Below are positions 6,284-14,701 of a stretch of 64,000 nt of DNA, piece after piece; position 1 is the stretch's first letter; the number at the start of each line of letters is the position of its first letter. The notes beneath the pieces are model-generated. The model made no database searches. It saw only the letters and a list, made by a program, of their open reading frames with translations, and was not told where the DNA came from. Source of the stretch: Cyanophora paradoxa (lineage: Eukaryota > Glaucocystophyceae > Cyanophorales > Cyanophoraceae); contig QPMI01000482.1 of assembly GCA_004431415.1 (NCBI GenBank), forward strand, positions 186,001-250,000, in the 5' to 3' direction. A program made the translations under genes and the position numbers.

Positions 6284-9166
6284 TTATTCCACATCTTCGT
6301 CATCGTCTTCAAAATCGTTAGCGCGGTTCTTTGTGAGACCGAGATAAACACGCTTCGATTTTCCACCAACCTTTTTTACAGTCGAGCCGATCTTAAACAC
6401 CTCCATCACCTTATTGCTTACAGCTCGTCCTGTTATCGCTGCTCTTCTATCAACATCTCTCATCGTATTTGAGCAATCCTTAAACAGATCGTCACATATT
6501 ATGTATTTCGTGTTATCCTCCGCCAAAGCGTAGTTGTCCCTTAGGAATGTGCCGATACGGTCGCTGTCCGCGAGATAATTAGCGGAATGTTCGAGGATGC
6601 ATTGGGGCGGATGGTCGATTATATGATTAACATCATGGTTTTTAAGCATGTCTATGAGAATCTCCATGTTTGCCCTGCGCCATTCACCATTTACGTCATT
6701 ATCGGGATTCAACAACCCGGTAAGGTCTTTATCCGCTTTCTTCTGTCCGGGCTTAGGTTCGACGGCATAGACCTGCTGAAATGGAACAGAACGGAAGCGG
6801 CGCGCTACTGCATTGTCGGGCTGATCAAATTCGAGGTTATTATTACAGAGGATGACGATAACAAACATCGGAGCAAATGAAATTGGTTCTTTGAAAAGGG
6901 TTCTTACTGTGATCTCATCACAACCTGTGAAATTCTTGATTTGTCCCGCCAACAGTTTGCTACCCGTGTTTGGTTCGTTTGTATGGACGAGCCTAACACC
7001 TTGCTTATTCGCAAGTTCCGGAATCATTCCATTACCTTTATCCTCCTTCGTGAAAATCCCAATGCTCATATTTCGTGAGTAGTCGCCAAATGTCTTATGC
7101 ATGAAATTTTCGATTACGCTCTTTCCGTTCGAGCCGATACCGGTAAACATATAGAAAAACTGCATGTTATTTTTACCCGTTAGAGACTTGGCATAAACAG
7201 CCTTAATGTATCTTGCAAGTTCGACATTGTCACCTGTGATATCCATGTAGAAGTCATTGAGTCGTTTGACCTTCTCAGGATCCACCGGAATATCATAGTT
7301 ATAACAGACTGTCTTAGTCATCATATCAGAAGAACGACCATTACGGAACTCAAACGTGTTAAGATCATAAACGCCATCGTCAAAGCCAACAACATTCGCG
7401 ACTGAATCCAACCTATCGGCAAATGTCTCATCGTAAAGGTCATGAGAGAGATATGTAAGAAGTCCTTTCGTGTAACCTCCACAGTTAAGTTTTTGCGCAA
7501 TTTTTGCACAGGCGGCTGCCTTTACTGCGAATTCCTTTTTATCGCTCTGTTCCTCCGCCTTTGCCGCCTTGGTAGCCCAATGGTTCTCCCGGTCTAAGTA
7601 TGCTTTCCCGACAACCTCACCGATAAGAGTTATCATACCACCATCATACTTATTATCTACCTTCCAAAATCCGGTTTTCTCATTCAGGATCAACCACAGA
7701 CCACGTGAAAACCGCACTTTGTAGCCAATTAATGCTTTACAGATCTTGCTAACAGGAAGTGGGAGACCTTGACTTAATAGCGTCTTATCCATTTCTAATT
7801 TGATTTGAGCCATCTTATCATTCATGGCGCTAACATCGGAATAGTCATTCTCATCCATACACACCTCCTCATCGATAAATGCAAACTGTCGGCTTGGTTT
7901 AAACAGTCCATAATACGTGTCCGGGTTATCCTCTCTCAGATAATGCACAAGTGAGCCGAAAGTTATAGTTTTGTTTTCGGAACCGGATTTTTTGCCTTTG
8001 CGGATACTCATCCATTTGTTCGCGCATTCATCATAATCATACTTAGGGCTTTTCTCGGAGTATTCGTGAAACAGCGCCTCCTGTTTCGTGGGTGGTATAT
8101 TGTTTTCCTCTCCAACATTCGCGATTGCGAAACCAACATTAAGCCAACCTTCGTATGTATCCGATCTTTCAGCACTAAGACCCATCACGACTTCTCTCAG
8201 TTTCTCAAATGAAACGTTATTAGACTCCTCCGGCTGCTCTTCACTCTCCGTTTTCTTTGTTGTTTTTTTGCTTGTCGTCGCCGTCTCCTTCTTCTTTGTT
8301 GTGGTCTCCTTCTTGGTCGTCTCCTTCTTGGTCGTCTCCTTCTTGGTTTCAGTCTTGCCTTCCTCCTTCATTTGCTCTTTTGCAACTTCCGCCTTTGCCG
8401 ACCGTTCGTTTTTCTCATCTTGGGTTAGGTTAGCATCAAACATATACATGTTTGATTCATCGATAAGCACAGTGGGGCAATCCGTGAATTGCGCGAAAAA
8501 GTCGCTGTCATACATGGTTTCACAATCCACGAATTTGGTAAATACTACATCCTTATCAACATCGCGTTTAGTCTTGTTTTGGGAATCCAACCATTTACCC
8601 TTGCAACTACCCAGACAAACAAGCGCCTGCCTTGTCTTATAAACGAGTGGGTCATAATCCACCTTTGGCGTAAGTCCGATTACATTTAAGAATTTCGGGA
8701 TGTCTTCATGACGACAGCACAGATCGGTAAAGACGAAATGCCCCGATACCTTAAATTGGGTCACATCTTCCTTAACGAAATGGATAGGACGATGACGCAC
8801 GGACACAGCAATGGTAGCACCGGTGAGTTCGTGTAGTCTGTTGCGCATCTCACGGATGAATTCATCGGCTTCCTTGTAGTTATCGGCAACATCCGGTTTA
8901 AGATCTACGTAGCCGTCATAATCCAGATAAACACGGGTGATTTCGTTCGGCTGAATGCATTCGGCGTAGGTCGGTTTTTTGCCTTTCTTCAAATCATCAT
9001 TAATCCTTTCCGTAATCTGATGGTCGAAATACTCTATGACAGTCTCGCTGTCAGTATTCGGAGTGAGACAATGGAGAAAAGCCCCATAATTATGTTTTTC
9101 AGGTGTAAATTTGCACAGGTTACCGAGTCTCTCACAGGGAGTTGCGATTTTTGTGTTAGCGTTCAT
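6284..9166 (-). CDS. D5-like primase / SF3 helicase
   Basis: This is a replicative primase-helicase of 960 residues. The N-terminal archaeo-eukaryotic primase domain shows the metal-binding pair in LDYDGYVD (residues ~81-88) and a nucleotide-binding His in SGHFVF (~141). A Lys/Thr-rich linker spans ~261-310 and a PriCT-2-like domain ~320-410. The D5_N-type region is followed by the SF3 helicase with Walker A GIGSNGKS (~676-683), the LVHTNEPN acidic segment, and the CNNN…ARRFRSVPF sensor/arginine-finger region. A winged-helix-like tail ends in an acidic stretch. All motifs are intact. This domain order is typical of poxvirus D5 and of helicases in giant viruses, virophages and polinton-like viruses. 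It is the main replication gene of the left half of element 1. Its 3' 300 bases are part of the inverted repeat. Confidence 0.93.
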   Translation of the reverse strand: MNANTKIATPCERLGNLCKFTPEKHNYGAFLHCLTPNTDSETVIEYFDHQITERINDDLKKGKKPTYAECIQPNEITRVYLDYDGYVDLKPDVADNYKEADEFIREMRNRLHELTGATIAVSVRHRPIHFVKEDVTQFKVSGHFVFTDLCCRHEDIPKFLNVIGLTPKVDYDPLVYKTRQALVCLGSCKGKWLDSQNKTKRDVDKDVVFTKFVDCETMYDSDFFAQFTDCPTVLIDESNMYMFDANLTQDEKNERSAKAEVAKEQMKEEGKTETKKETTKKETTKKETTTKKKETATTSKKTTKKTESEEQPEESNNVSFEKLREVVMGLSAERSDTYEGWLNVGFAIANVGEENNIPPTKQEALFHEYSEKSPKYDYDECANKWMSIRKGKKSGSENKTITFGSLVHYLREDNPDTYYGLFKPSRQFAFIDEEVCMDENDYSDVSAMNDKMAQIKLEMDKTLLSQGLPLPVSKICKALIGYKVRFSRGLWLILNEKTGFWKVDNKYDGGMITLIGEVVGKAYLDRENHWATKAAKAEEQSDKKEFAVKAAACAKIAQKLNCGGYTKGLLTYLSHDLYDETFADRLDSVANVVGFDDGVYDLNTFEFRNGRSSDMMTKTVCYNYDIPVDPEKVKRLNDFYMDITGDNVELARYIKAVYAKSLTGKNNMQFFYMFTGIGSNGKSVIENFMHKTFGDYSRNMSIGIFTKEDKGNGMIPELANKQGVRLVHTNEPNTGSKLLAGQIKNFTGCDEITVRTLFKEPISFAPMFVIVILCNNNLEFDQPDNAVARRFRSVPFQQVYAVEPKPGQKKADKDLTGLLNPDNDVNGEWRRANMEILIDMLKNHDVNHIIDHPPQCILEHSANYLADSDRIGTFLRDNYALAEDNTKYIICDDLFKDCSNTMRDVDRRAAITGRAVSNKVMEVFKIGSTVKKVGGKSKRVYLGLTKNRANDFEDDDEDVE

Positions 9167-9322
9167 TTTCAGCGATTGGTTCTTAACTTTCTCAAAGAAA
9201 ATAATCCGAGGAATTGATGAATTCCTTTTTACCTTATCTTCTCAGCAAGTCCTTAAATGCTTTTCGGTTGCCCATGGCACTTTAATGATTTGGCTTAGGT
9301 TATAAAAAAGAGAAAGTAAAGC

Positions 9323-9332
9323 GTCATTTTTT
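9323..9332 (-). promoter_or_regulatory. AAAAAATGAC box upstream of primase-helicase
   Basis: AAAAAATGACGC on the minus strand is followed by TTTATAA and then CATTTAAGG before the helicase ATG at 9166. The same order (box, TATAA, ATTTAAGG) precedes the genes at 9795 (minus strand) and 15847 (plus strand). The distance to the ATG (~155 bases) is longer than for the other genes. Confidence 0.45.
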
Positions 9333-9345
9333 CACCTCCTACCAA

Positions 9346-9795
9346 TCAATTCGCTACGATTTTTTCCGATGATGCATCGGGATTACAAGTATTGTATTTA
9401 CGAGGTCGTCCCCCTTTCTTTGCCGTCTCTTGCTCAGTTACCTTAGAAGCCTTTTCGAGGCGTTTCCGTTCTTGGTAGTTCCGCGTTATCTCTTTCCTTC
9501 TATTCCTAAATTTTTCATCCTCCGCATATCGCCGCTGAATATACAAAGCCATCTTTTCCAATCTCTCCGGTGGATTAACTGTTTTCTCACCATTTGCGAT
9601 TCTCTGTTGTTTCATCTCCTGATACTTAACACGCTTCCTCTCCGCATCTTTTGCCCTTCTTATTCTTGCCTTTTCTTCCCGTTCTTCCTCAGTCAATCCT
9701 GTTTTTTCCTTCTTTATATTCCTTTCCACCGGTGGGACAGGTTCCCCATTCTGAATAGCGAAAAGCTCTTGGTTTGATTTCCGAGTATTCGCCAT
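9346..9795 (-). CDS. Basic AT-hook-like protein
   Basis: The predicted 149-residue protein is Lys/Arg/Glu-rich, with a long charged helix (residues ~30-120, probable coiled coil). Near its C-terminus is a GGRPRKYN motif resembling the AT-hook core GRP, suggesting minor-groove DNA binding. Two other small proteins in the window have the same design: the one at 36973-37290 (RGRPRKN) in the polinton-like virus, and the one at 15348-15605 (NRGRKSKYV). A conserved small DNA-binding or regulatory protein of these elements is likely, though its role is unknown. AAAAATTGAC lies 85 bases upstream. Confidence 0.65.
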   Translation of the reverse strand: MANTRKSNQELFAIQNGEPVPPVERNIKKEKTGLTEEEREEKARIRRAKDAERKRVKYQEMKQQRIANGEKTVNPPERLEKMALYIQRRYAEDEKFRNRRKEITRNYQERKRLEKASKVTEQETAKKGGRPRKYNTCNPDASSEKIVAN

Positions 9796-9879
9796 TATTC
9801 CTCTATATAAGAGTTAGATAATATCCCTTTCACTTCTCTTTTAAGTCAAACCCTTAAATACCTTTCTGTGTTTTACAGT

Positions 9880-9889
9880 GTCAATTTTT
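9880..9889 (-). promoter_or_regulatory. AAAAATTGAC box upstream of the AT-hook-like gene
   Basis: Minus-strand AAAAATTGAC is followed by TAAAA and GTATTTAAGG. The same series occurs upstream of the polymerase-helicase gene at 15775-15830. Confidence 0.55.
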
Positions 9890-9945
9890 GGACATCAACC
9901 GTAAAAATTGTAACAAATTTTTGATCTGTAACAGTAAAGTGTAAC

Positions 9946-10281
9946 ATGGAAGCCACCGAATACATTGAAATTGTAACGGATGAAACGGAAATGGGCAAAT
10001 ATCAACATGAGATGGGCGAATATCAACATGAGATGGGCAAATATCAACATGAGATGTACGATGTCGAAGCATATTTAATGAATAGTTACAGGTTAAGTAC
10101 TGACGGTGATTATACACCTTCCGATGTAATCCATGCTGAAATAGAAGAACTTGTAGGCTCTCCGATTTCAAAAACAATGATTGGAATCGTGATTAAGCGC
10201 ATTTTCGGGATTAAATCACATGCTGTAAGAATTGATGGCGTTCTCAAAAGAGTGTTCGACATTGAAAAAACTCTAAGCTAA
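9946..10281 (+). CDS. Small protein with YQHEMG repeats and winged-helix-like tail
   Basis: Residues ~16-37 are three near-perfect 7-residue repeats (MGKYQHE) encoded by 21-base direct repeats. The rest (~75 residues: YTPSDVIHAEIEELVG…IVIKRIFGIKS…) resembles the winged-helix tail found at the end of D5-type helicases, which may indicate a stand-alone DNA-binding module. That similarity is by eye and weak. The gene is divergent from the AT-hook-like gene, and the spacer holds the AAAAATTG-type sequences. A repeat-number polymorphism would be expected here. Confidence 0.6.
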   Translation: MEATEYIEIVTDETEMGKYQHEMGEYQHEMGKYQHEMYDVEAYLMNSYRLSTDGDYTPSDVIHAEIEELVGSPISKTMIGIVIKRIFGIKSHAVRIDGVLKRVFDIEKTLS

Positions 10282-10416
10282 TTAAAGAAACTGTAACAGA
10301 TAGTAGCACAACCCAATGAATTTAAACGATATATTGACGTTTTCACAGTCTATTTCGCCATATCCATAGTCAATGCATCAGATAAACTGAATGATAAGAA
10401 TTATACGAAATTCTTA

Positions 10417-10851
10417 ATGAAAGCCAACGAAAGACAGATTATATACTTTATTCAACAGAACCGCAAGAATAAAGGGGTATTTGATGCATGGAAGCAAAAG
10501 GCGGGATATCATGCCCTTCAACCTATTCGTTTTGCATTCTCATATAAACACCGTTACATGTTAGTCCCATATCTTGATGAGGAGAACACCAAATGGTTCG
10601 TAGATATCATTATTAAGTCATTCGCGAGGGAAAACTTTGAGAGTCCGAATGAAACATGTCCTATCTGTCTTGAAAACATTGACACTAACATAAATAATAA
10701 AGGCTGTATCGTTTGCAATACTCTTATTTGTCCTAATTGTTTCCTCTCTTCACTTGAATCACATGAGAATGCTAAGTGTTCAGTTTGTAGAACTAAACTA
10801 TTTTTTGACGGAATGGAAGCATTGGAACCTAAGTTATATGCAAATGAATAA
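10417..10851 (+). CDS. RING-finger protein (second paralog)
   Basis: The 144-residue open frame ends in a RING cluster (CPICLENI…CIVC…CPNC…CSVC, residues ~85-130). The N-terminal part resembles the RING protein at 11831-12307 (LVPYLDEENTKWFVDIIIKSF against LVPVLTETSCKSFISKIISKW). An ATG at 10316 starts MNLNDILTF, which matches that paralog's MNASDILTY start, but it runs into a stop near 10365. Shifting one base there would join it to this frame. So the gene probably begins at 10316 and carries a frame break, unless translation starts at the Met at 10417. E3 ligase role inferred from the RING only. Confidence 0.75.
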   Translation: MKANERQIIYFIQQNRKNKGVFDAWKQKAGYHALQPIRFAFSYKHRYMLVPYLDEENTKWFVDIIIKSFARENFESPNETCPICLENIDTNINNKGCIVCNTLICPNCFLSSLESHENAKCSVCRTKLFFDGMEALEPKLYANE

Positions 10852-10867
10852 GAAGAACAATGTTAAA

Positions 10868-11182
10868 TAATAAGGTTACGTTAAGGTTACACAAGTTACG
10901 TAGGTAAAAACGTTACGTAACCCAAAATAATAGAGAAATGGCACCATAATCTCGTAGAGGTTACGCAAGTTACGCGGTTACGCAAGTTTTCACTATTTTA
11001 TCTGAGAAAGACCCCCGCCATCTTTTTAAAAGAATTCAAAAAGTTGCGTAACCGTAACCGCCAGTGTTAAAAATACTAAATCTCCTGTATTATAACACTG
11101 AAAATCGTCTTACAATTGTAAAATATCTACGTAACCTGTTGCGTAACTCATCTGTAACTTCTTGTAACCTCTATGTAACCGA
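10868..11182. repeat. GTTACG/CGTAAC array (copy C)
   Basis: The layout matches the array at 5903-6218: GTTACG hexamers in the left half, CGTAAC/GTAACC in the right half. AAGACCCCCGCC lies between, with the TATAAAA core degenerate here (ACTATTTTATCTGAG). It lies between the RING gene end and the start of the 99-aa gene in the same orientation as the other plus-oriented copies. Confidence 0.85.
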
Positions 11183-11185
11183 TGC

Positions 11186-11195
11186 AAAAAATGAC
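11186..11195 (+). promoter_or_regulatory. AAAAAATGAC box upstream of the 99-aa gene
   Basis: This box lies 30 bases before the ATG at 11226, directly after the last GTAACC of array C. Confidence 0.5.
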
Positions 11196-11225
11196 AACCC
11201 GCCAAAATAGACAGTGTAACCTACA

Positions 11226-11525
11226 ATGACTTCACGGATTCCCGACGCTTTCATAGAACAGCTTCAAAATCCCGATTTATCACAGGATGACCGCAGTAGC
11301 ATTATTTACGAGAACCTTGTTAAGAAAAACGATGGGTGTAATATCAACCAACTACCCGGATATTTACAGAGAGAGTTTAAAAAGAAGGTTTCCCGATTCA
11401 TTGATTTCGATGAGAACACACCCAGGGAAATATCGAAAGCGATTCAAAGGGGGAAGGCACGACATGATGGTAGCGTTATTACATTCAGATTGAGGCAGAA
11501 GCTTGAAAACCGCACACAGAAGTAA
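11226..11525 (+). CDS. Basic orphan protein, 99 aa
   Basis: I do not recognise this family. The protein is helical-looking and basic at its C-terminus (KAIQRGKARHD…FRLRQKLENRTQK). The ending weakly resembles the 110-aa protein at 5170-5502 (VRERLQEKLAKRR), so a distant paralog is possible. The ATG is 30 bases after a good AAAAAATGAC box, which supports this start. It is convergent with the next gene. Confidence 0.6.
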   Translation: MTSRIPDAFIEQLQNPDLSQDDRSSIIYENLVKKNDGCNINQLPGYLQREFKKKVSRFIDFDENTPREISKAIQRGKARHDGSVITFRLRQKLENRTQK

Positions 11526-11555
11526 TAAAAATAGCGCTTGCGCTATCGATGAAAT

Positions 11556-11819
11556 TCACATGGTCTTAATTTTAGCGATCGTATTCACTACATCTATCAT
11601 TACATCGATTGCATCAATATACTGTTTAACATGTCGTAGTCTTTCATAATCTTGCCTTTTTGTGTGTTTAAGGTCAATCTCCCGATGGATAAGCTCAATC
11701 TTCTTATTATGCAATGTCGCCAAAGTCACCCAATGTCCATTATTCATCTTCTCTTTCATGTCAGAGCGGCACGCTAAGCTTGCCTTGCGCAAGCGCTCAG
11801 AAAAACTTTTATCTTCCAT
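11556..11819 (-). CDS. Helical orphan protein, 87 aa
   Basis: This is a short, strongly charged, probably all-helical protein (ELIHREIDLKHTKRQDYERLRHVKQYIDAIDVM) without a recognisable domain. The ATG at 11819 is preceded directly by TAAAAATTG, so an AAAAATTGATG box overlaps the start codon. It is separated by 11 bases from the downstream end of the RING gene at 11831 and lies in the same orientation, so the two may be co-transcribed. Confidence 0.5.
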   Translation of the reverse strand: MEDKSFSERLRKASLACRSDMKEKMNNGHWVTLATLHNKKIELIHREIDLKHTKRQDYERLRHVKQYIDAIDVMIDVVNTIAKIKTM

Positions 11820-11830
11820 CAATTTTTACA

Positions 11831-12307
11831 TTAATCACGTTGCGTCTTTATGTCATTACGACAGATCGGACATTTAAAGCTCTCTGATCTCTTCAACTGT
11901 AAATAGCATGTGTTGCACATTTTGGCGAAACATGTCAAACAAGACACTTGTATTTTACTTTTACAATCATCGAGACATATGACGCACTCCTTAGTTTCAT
12001 TAGATTCAGTAGGAAGGTTAGCAGACCATTTAGAGATGATCTTAGAGATAAACGATTTACACGATGTTTCAGTAAGAACCGGAACAAGAATATAGTGAGT
12101 CTCTAATGTAAGAAAGCAGACGAAACGGGTATTAGGTGAATATCCCGAGTTTTTACGAAACATTTCGAAATACGCACGATGTTTAGTATCATACGGCACA
12201 ATACAGATAGTGTTAGGGTTTGCCTTCTTTAAAGATAGGTCAGCATCGATGAGAACAGGAATATGGGTAATACTCTTAATGTAGGTCAGGATATCCGACG
12301 CGTTCAT
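11831..12307 (-). CDS. RING-finger protein (third paralog)
   Basis: The protein has 158 residues from the Met of MNASDILTY; an earlier ATG adds eight residues. A classical C3HC4-like RING closes the protein (CVICLDDC…CLTCFAKMC..CYLQ…CPICRND). The N-terminal ~100 residues share short matches with the RING protein at 10417 (NSGYSPN against KAGYHAL; LVPVL against LVPYL). No membrane segment is seen. An AAAAAATGAAGC box on the minus strand near 12360-12370 lies ~55 bases upstream. As one of three RING proteins in 14 kb, it points to a role in modifying host or competitor proteins, which is inference. Confidence 0.85.
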   Translation of the reverse strand: MNASDILTYIKSITHIPVLIDADLSLKKANPNTICIVPYDTKHRAYFEMFRKNSGYSPNTRFVCFLTLETHYILVPVLTETSCKSFISKIISKWSANLPTESNETKECVICLDDCKSKIQVSCLTCFAKMCNTCYLQLKRSESFKCPICRNDIKTQRD

Positions 12308-12467
12308 ATTGTACATTCCGCTGTATCTCACTTATTGTTTAAGTTTTAAAATTTGCTTCATTTTTTCATCGCTTCACAAGCGGATCCTATCGCTTCTCGT
12401 GACATGATCTTATGTATCGCACCCGCTACCGTTTGATAACAGATGACATTTTTAAGATGTTATAATA

Positions 12468-12792
12468 AGGTTACGTTAAGGTTACACAGGTTACGTAAGT
12501 AAAAACGTTACGTAACCTTAAAAATACCAAAAAGACACCATAAATCTCGTGAGGTTACGCAAGTTACGCGGTTACGCAAGTTTTAGACCTTCACCTATAA
12601 AAAGACCCCCAGCCATTTTTTAAAGAGAATTCAAAAAGTTGCGTAACCGTAACCTCAATGGATCTAAATGGTTATTTTTATCGATTACCACACTGAAAAT
12701 GGTGTGGTTTATCGAAAAATCACTACGTAACCTCACCTGTAACCCCGCGTAACCAAGTGTAACCGCCGTGTAACTGTTGTGTAACCGCAGTT
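12468..12792. repeat. GTTACG/CGTAAC array (copy D)
   Basis: The block order and orientation are the same as copies B, C and E, with the conserved core CACCTATAAAAAGACCCCC near 12590-12610. It lies between divergent genes (RING minus, DUF5710-like plus), so it could drive both. Confidence 0.85.
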
Positions 12793-12833
12793 TTCCAATT
12801 GTTTAACCAAAACTTTACAGAGAAGGATTTATG

Positions 12834-12843
12834 AAAAATTGAC
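12834..12843 (+). promoter_or_regulatory. AAAAATTGAC box upstream of the DUF5710-like gene
   Basis: This exact AAAAATTGAC lies 24 bases before the ATG at 12868. Confidence 0.55.
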
Positions 12844-12867
12844 AATCTTTTTAACATCTGATTACAA

Positions 12868-13329
12868 ATGGATCAATTCATTTATTTCGGAAACACCACA
12901 AACGAGCCGCACCATTACTACGGCGCTTACATGTTGGATATAAGCAACCTCCGTAATACTTGTTTCAGATCACTATTAGATATCAAAGATTGTGGCGTTA
13001 AATTCGATGATGACACAGGGTATTGGTTTGTTTGCTACAAGTTTCACAGAATCTTAAAGCACTTTCCTACAATAAACCCCATCGTTATCGATCCTGATTA
13101 TCATAATCGCCCGAAACGTCTATATTTCGTTGGTGACATAAAAACTAAACTACCTGAAATAGAAGCTAAACGTATATTTACCCAGGCATCATTACGTAAA
13201 TACATTAAAAACCAAGGCGCTTTATTTGATAAGCGACACCGTCTATGGTATGTCACCGATCCTGAAAATGAGATATGCAAGATCTTTAAGATGTTCGATT
13301 GTGATCATCTAACATCTCTACGTGGTTAA
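12868..13329 (+). CDS. Protein with two DUF5710-like WYV modules
   Basis: Two segments have the form of a short helix followed by G.xFD…WYV: CGVKFDDDTGYWFVCYK (residues ~46-62) and GALFDKRHRLWYVTD (~122-136). This matches the general pattern of the small DUF5710 domain (…aLGa.WD…k.WYv), which often accompanies primases and nucleases in mobile elements. Assignment is by eye. The protein is 153 residues, without signal peptide or membrane segment. The neighbouring array and AAAAATTGAC box give a clear promoter context. Confidence 0.65.
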   Translation: MDQFIYFGNTTNEPHHYYGAYMLDISNLRNTCFRSLLDIKDCGVKFDDDTGYWFVCYKFHRILKHFPTINPIVIDPDYHNRPKRLYFVGDIKTKLPEIEAKRIFTQASLRKYIKNQGALFDKRHRLWYVTDPENEICKIFKMFDCDHLTSLRG

Positions 13330-13404
13330 AGATAAGCAATTATCATGTATCATTTTTAGTTATCATGATATCATAGTATAACAGTGATTAAATGTAAGAA
13401 TAAC

Positions 13405-13722
13405 AAGGTTACGTTAAGGTTACACAAGTTACGTAAGTAAAAACGTTACGTAACCTAAAAGTATAGAGAAATGACACCACAATGTCGTAGAGGTTACGCA
13501 AGTTACGTGGTTACGCAAGTTTTAGACCTTCACCTATAAAAAGACCCCCAGCCAAATTTTCAGAAAGAATTCAAAAAGTTGCGTAACCGTAACTCACAGT
13601 GACAAAATAGCGATAAATCAACCATTTTAACACTGAGAATGGTCTTAGTAATCGTAAAATATCTACGTAACCCATCACGTAACTCCATGTAACTTTTTAA
13701 ACATCAATGTAACCTTCACATA
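13405..13722. repeat. GTTACG/CGTAAC array (copy E)
   Basis: This is the fourth plus-oriented copy, with the same left GTTACG block, CACCTATAAAAAGACCCCC core near 13530-13550 and right CGTAAC block. Unlike the others it has no recognisable gene directly downstream. Confidence 0.85.
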
Positions 13723-13725
13723 AAA

Positions 13726-14416
13726 GTACGATCGAATACATAGAAGAGCAAAACAGTTTAATACAAGCAATTCGACAAAATGCACCACAGATACAATTTT
13801 ATAACCGTAAAAAACAAAATCCCAGTGAAAGGATTCCTTTGTTTTCTAACAATAACATTGATCAGCTATTATAACAAAAGGACATAATATATCATTTTAC
13901 TACAATAGCTTTCTACAATGACATCTCCCCAAGATTCCCCCTATTATTAAAGTGGACTCAAGGTTGACTCATATTAATCGTAAAAGTAGTAATAGTATAT
14001 GGATTTTGTTACGAATTCAATACAAGGGTTGAATAAGTGGGTTGAGTTGACTCAAATTTCACAGGAAATAACAATGAATCAGAATATAAAATGCATTTTT
14101 GAATCAACTACACCAACTAACACTGAGATTTTCACAATATAAGAGGTCCTTACTGAATATGGTATGTGTCACACCCAAAATCCTAAGGGTCCCCCCTTAG
14201 ACTCAACAAAACAATGATAAAATCATATAAGTTTCATGTATAATTACGATTGGATTCAATAAGAGATCGATTTGTTTTATTAACAAATGAATCATTTATG
14301 GATCTTAATCGAGTTTAGCGATATATTTCCGATTAAATGAATTAAATTTAATTAAATTTAATCGAGAAAGTACATGAATATAATATCGATTAAATCAATT
14401 AACTTTTAGACCAATC
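13726..14416. other. AT-rich spacer without a recognisable gene
   Basis: There are no long open frames. The stretch has several TTGACTCA/GACTCAA words (near 13947, 13957, 14048, 14198) and, from 14280, short repeats of ATCGATT/AAATTTAATTAAATTTAAT type. It lies at the border between the helicase half and the polymerase-integrase half of element 1. I see no RNA gene. Confidence 0.5.
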
Positions 14417-14700
14417 ACACATAGTAAAATGCGGAGTTTTAACCAGAGGCAAGATCTAATTGAGATTCAGTTATATTATTCGGAAATATATACAGATTAT
14501 CGATTAACTCAGTAAGACTAATCGGAAAATAAGAGAAATTTACGATAAAATATCGAAAAGAATACAAAATAATCGAAATAATTGAATATTCGATAAGATA
14601 TACACAGATTATCGATTGATTGAAATAGAATATACGAGATATATCAACAAAATCAATTAAGATTAAGCCGAGGGTTAAAACTCCGCATTTTACTATGTGT
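14417..14700. mobile_element. 284-bp element with perfect 28-bp terminal inverted repeats
   Basis: The ends 14417-14444 and 14673-14700 are exact reverse complements (ACACATAGTAAAATGCGG at the start). The interior is AT-rich, with ATCGATT and CAGATTATCGATT words and no gene. The right end coincides with the point where similarity begins between the truncated gene at 14702-15070 and its paralog at 21758-22234. This suggests a MITE-like insertion or the edge of a larger inserted block. No convincing target duplication is seen at the two sides. Confidence 0.7.
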
Positions 14701-14701
14701 A

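Larger units (their letters stand above)
3894..6590. repeat. Right arm of the ~2.7-kb inverted repeat
   Basis: This is the reverse complement of 1-2694 and carries the intact versions of the four small genes plus the 3' end of the primase-helicase gene. The loop between the arms, 2695-3893, holds only the EDxHD-type nuclease gene. The last base of that gene's stop codon is the first base of this arm. Where the match ends at 6590 is set by the window edge, not by a sequence boundary. Confidence 0.95.

Noticed and set aside
8088-8642. 184-codon plus-strand frame opposite the primase-helicase
   Set aside because: It is antisense to the Lys/Thr-rich linker and has Ser/Val/Phe-rich low complexity as expected for a shadow.
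13726-14416. Possible tRNA or structured RNA in the AT-rich spacer
   Set aside because: I found no cloverleaf with T-arm GGTTCGA-type sequence; the ATCGATT words explain the apparent symmetry.
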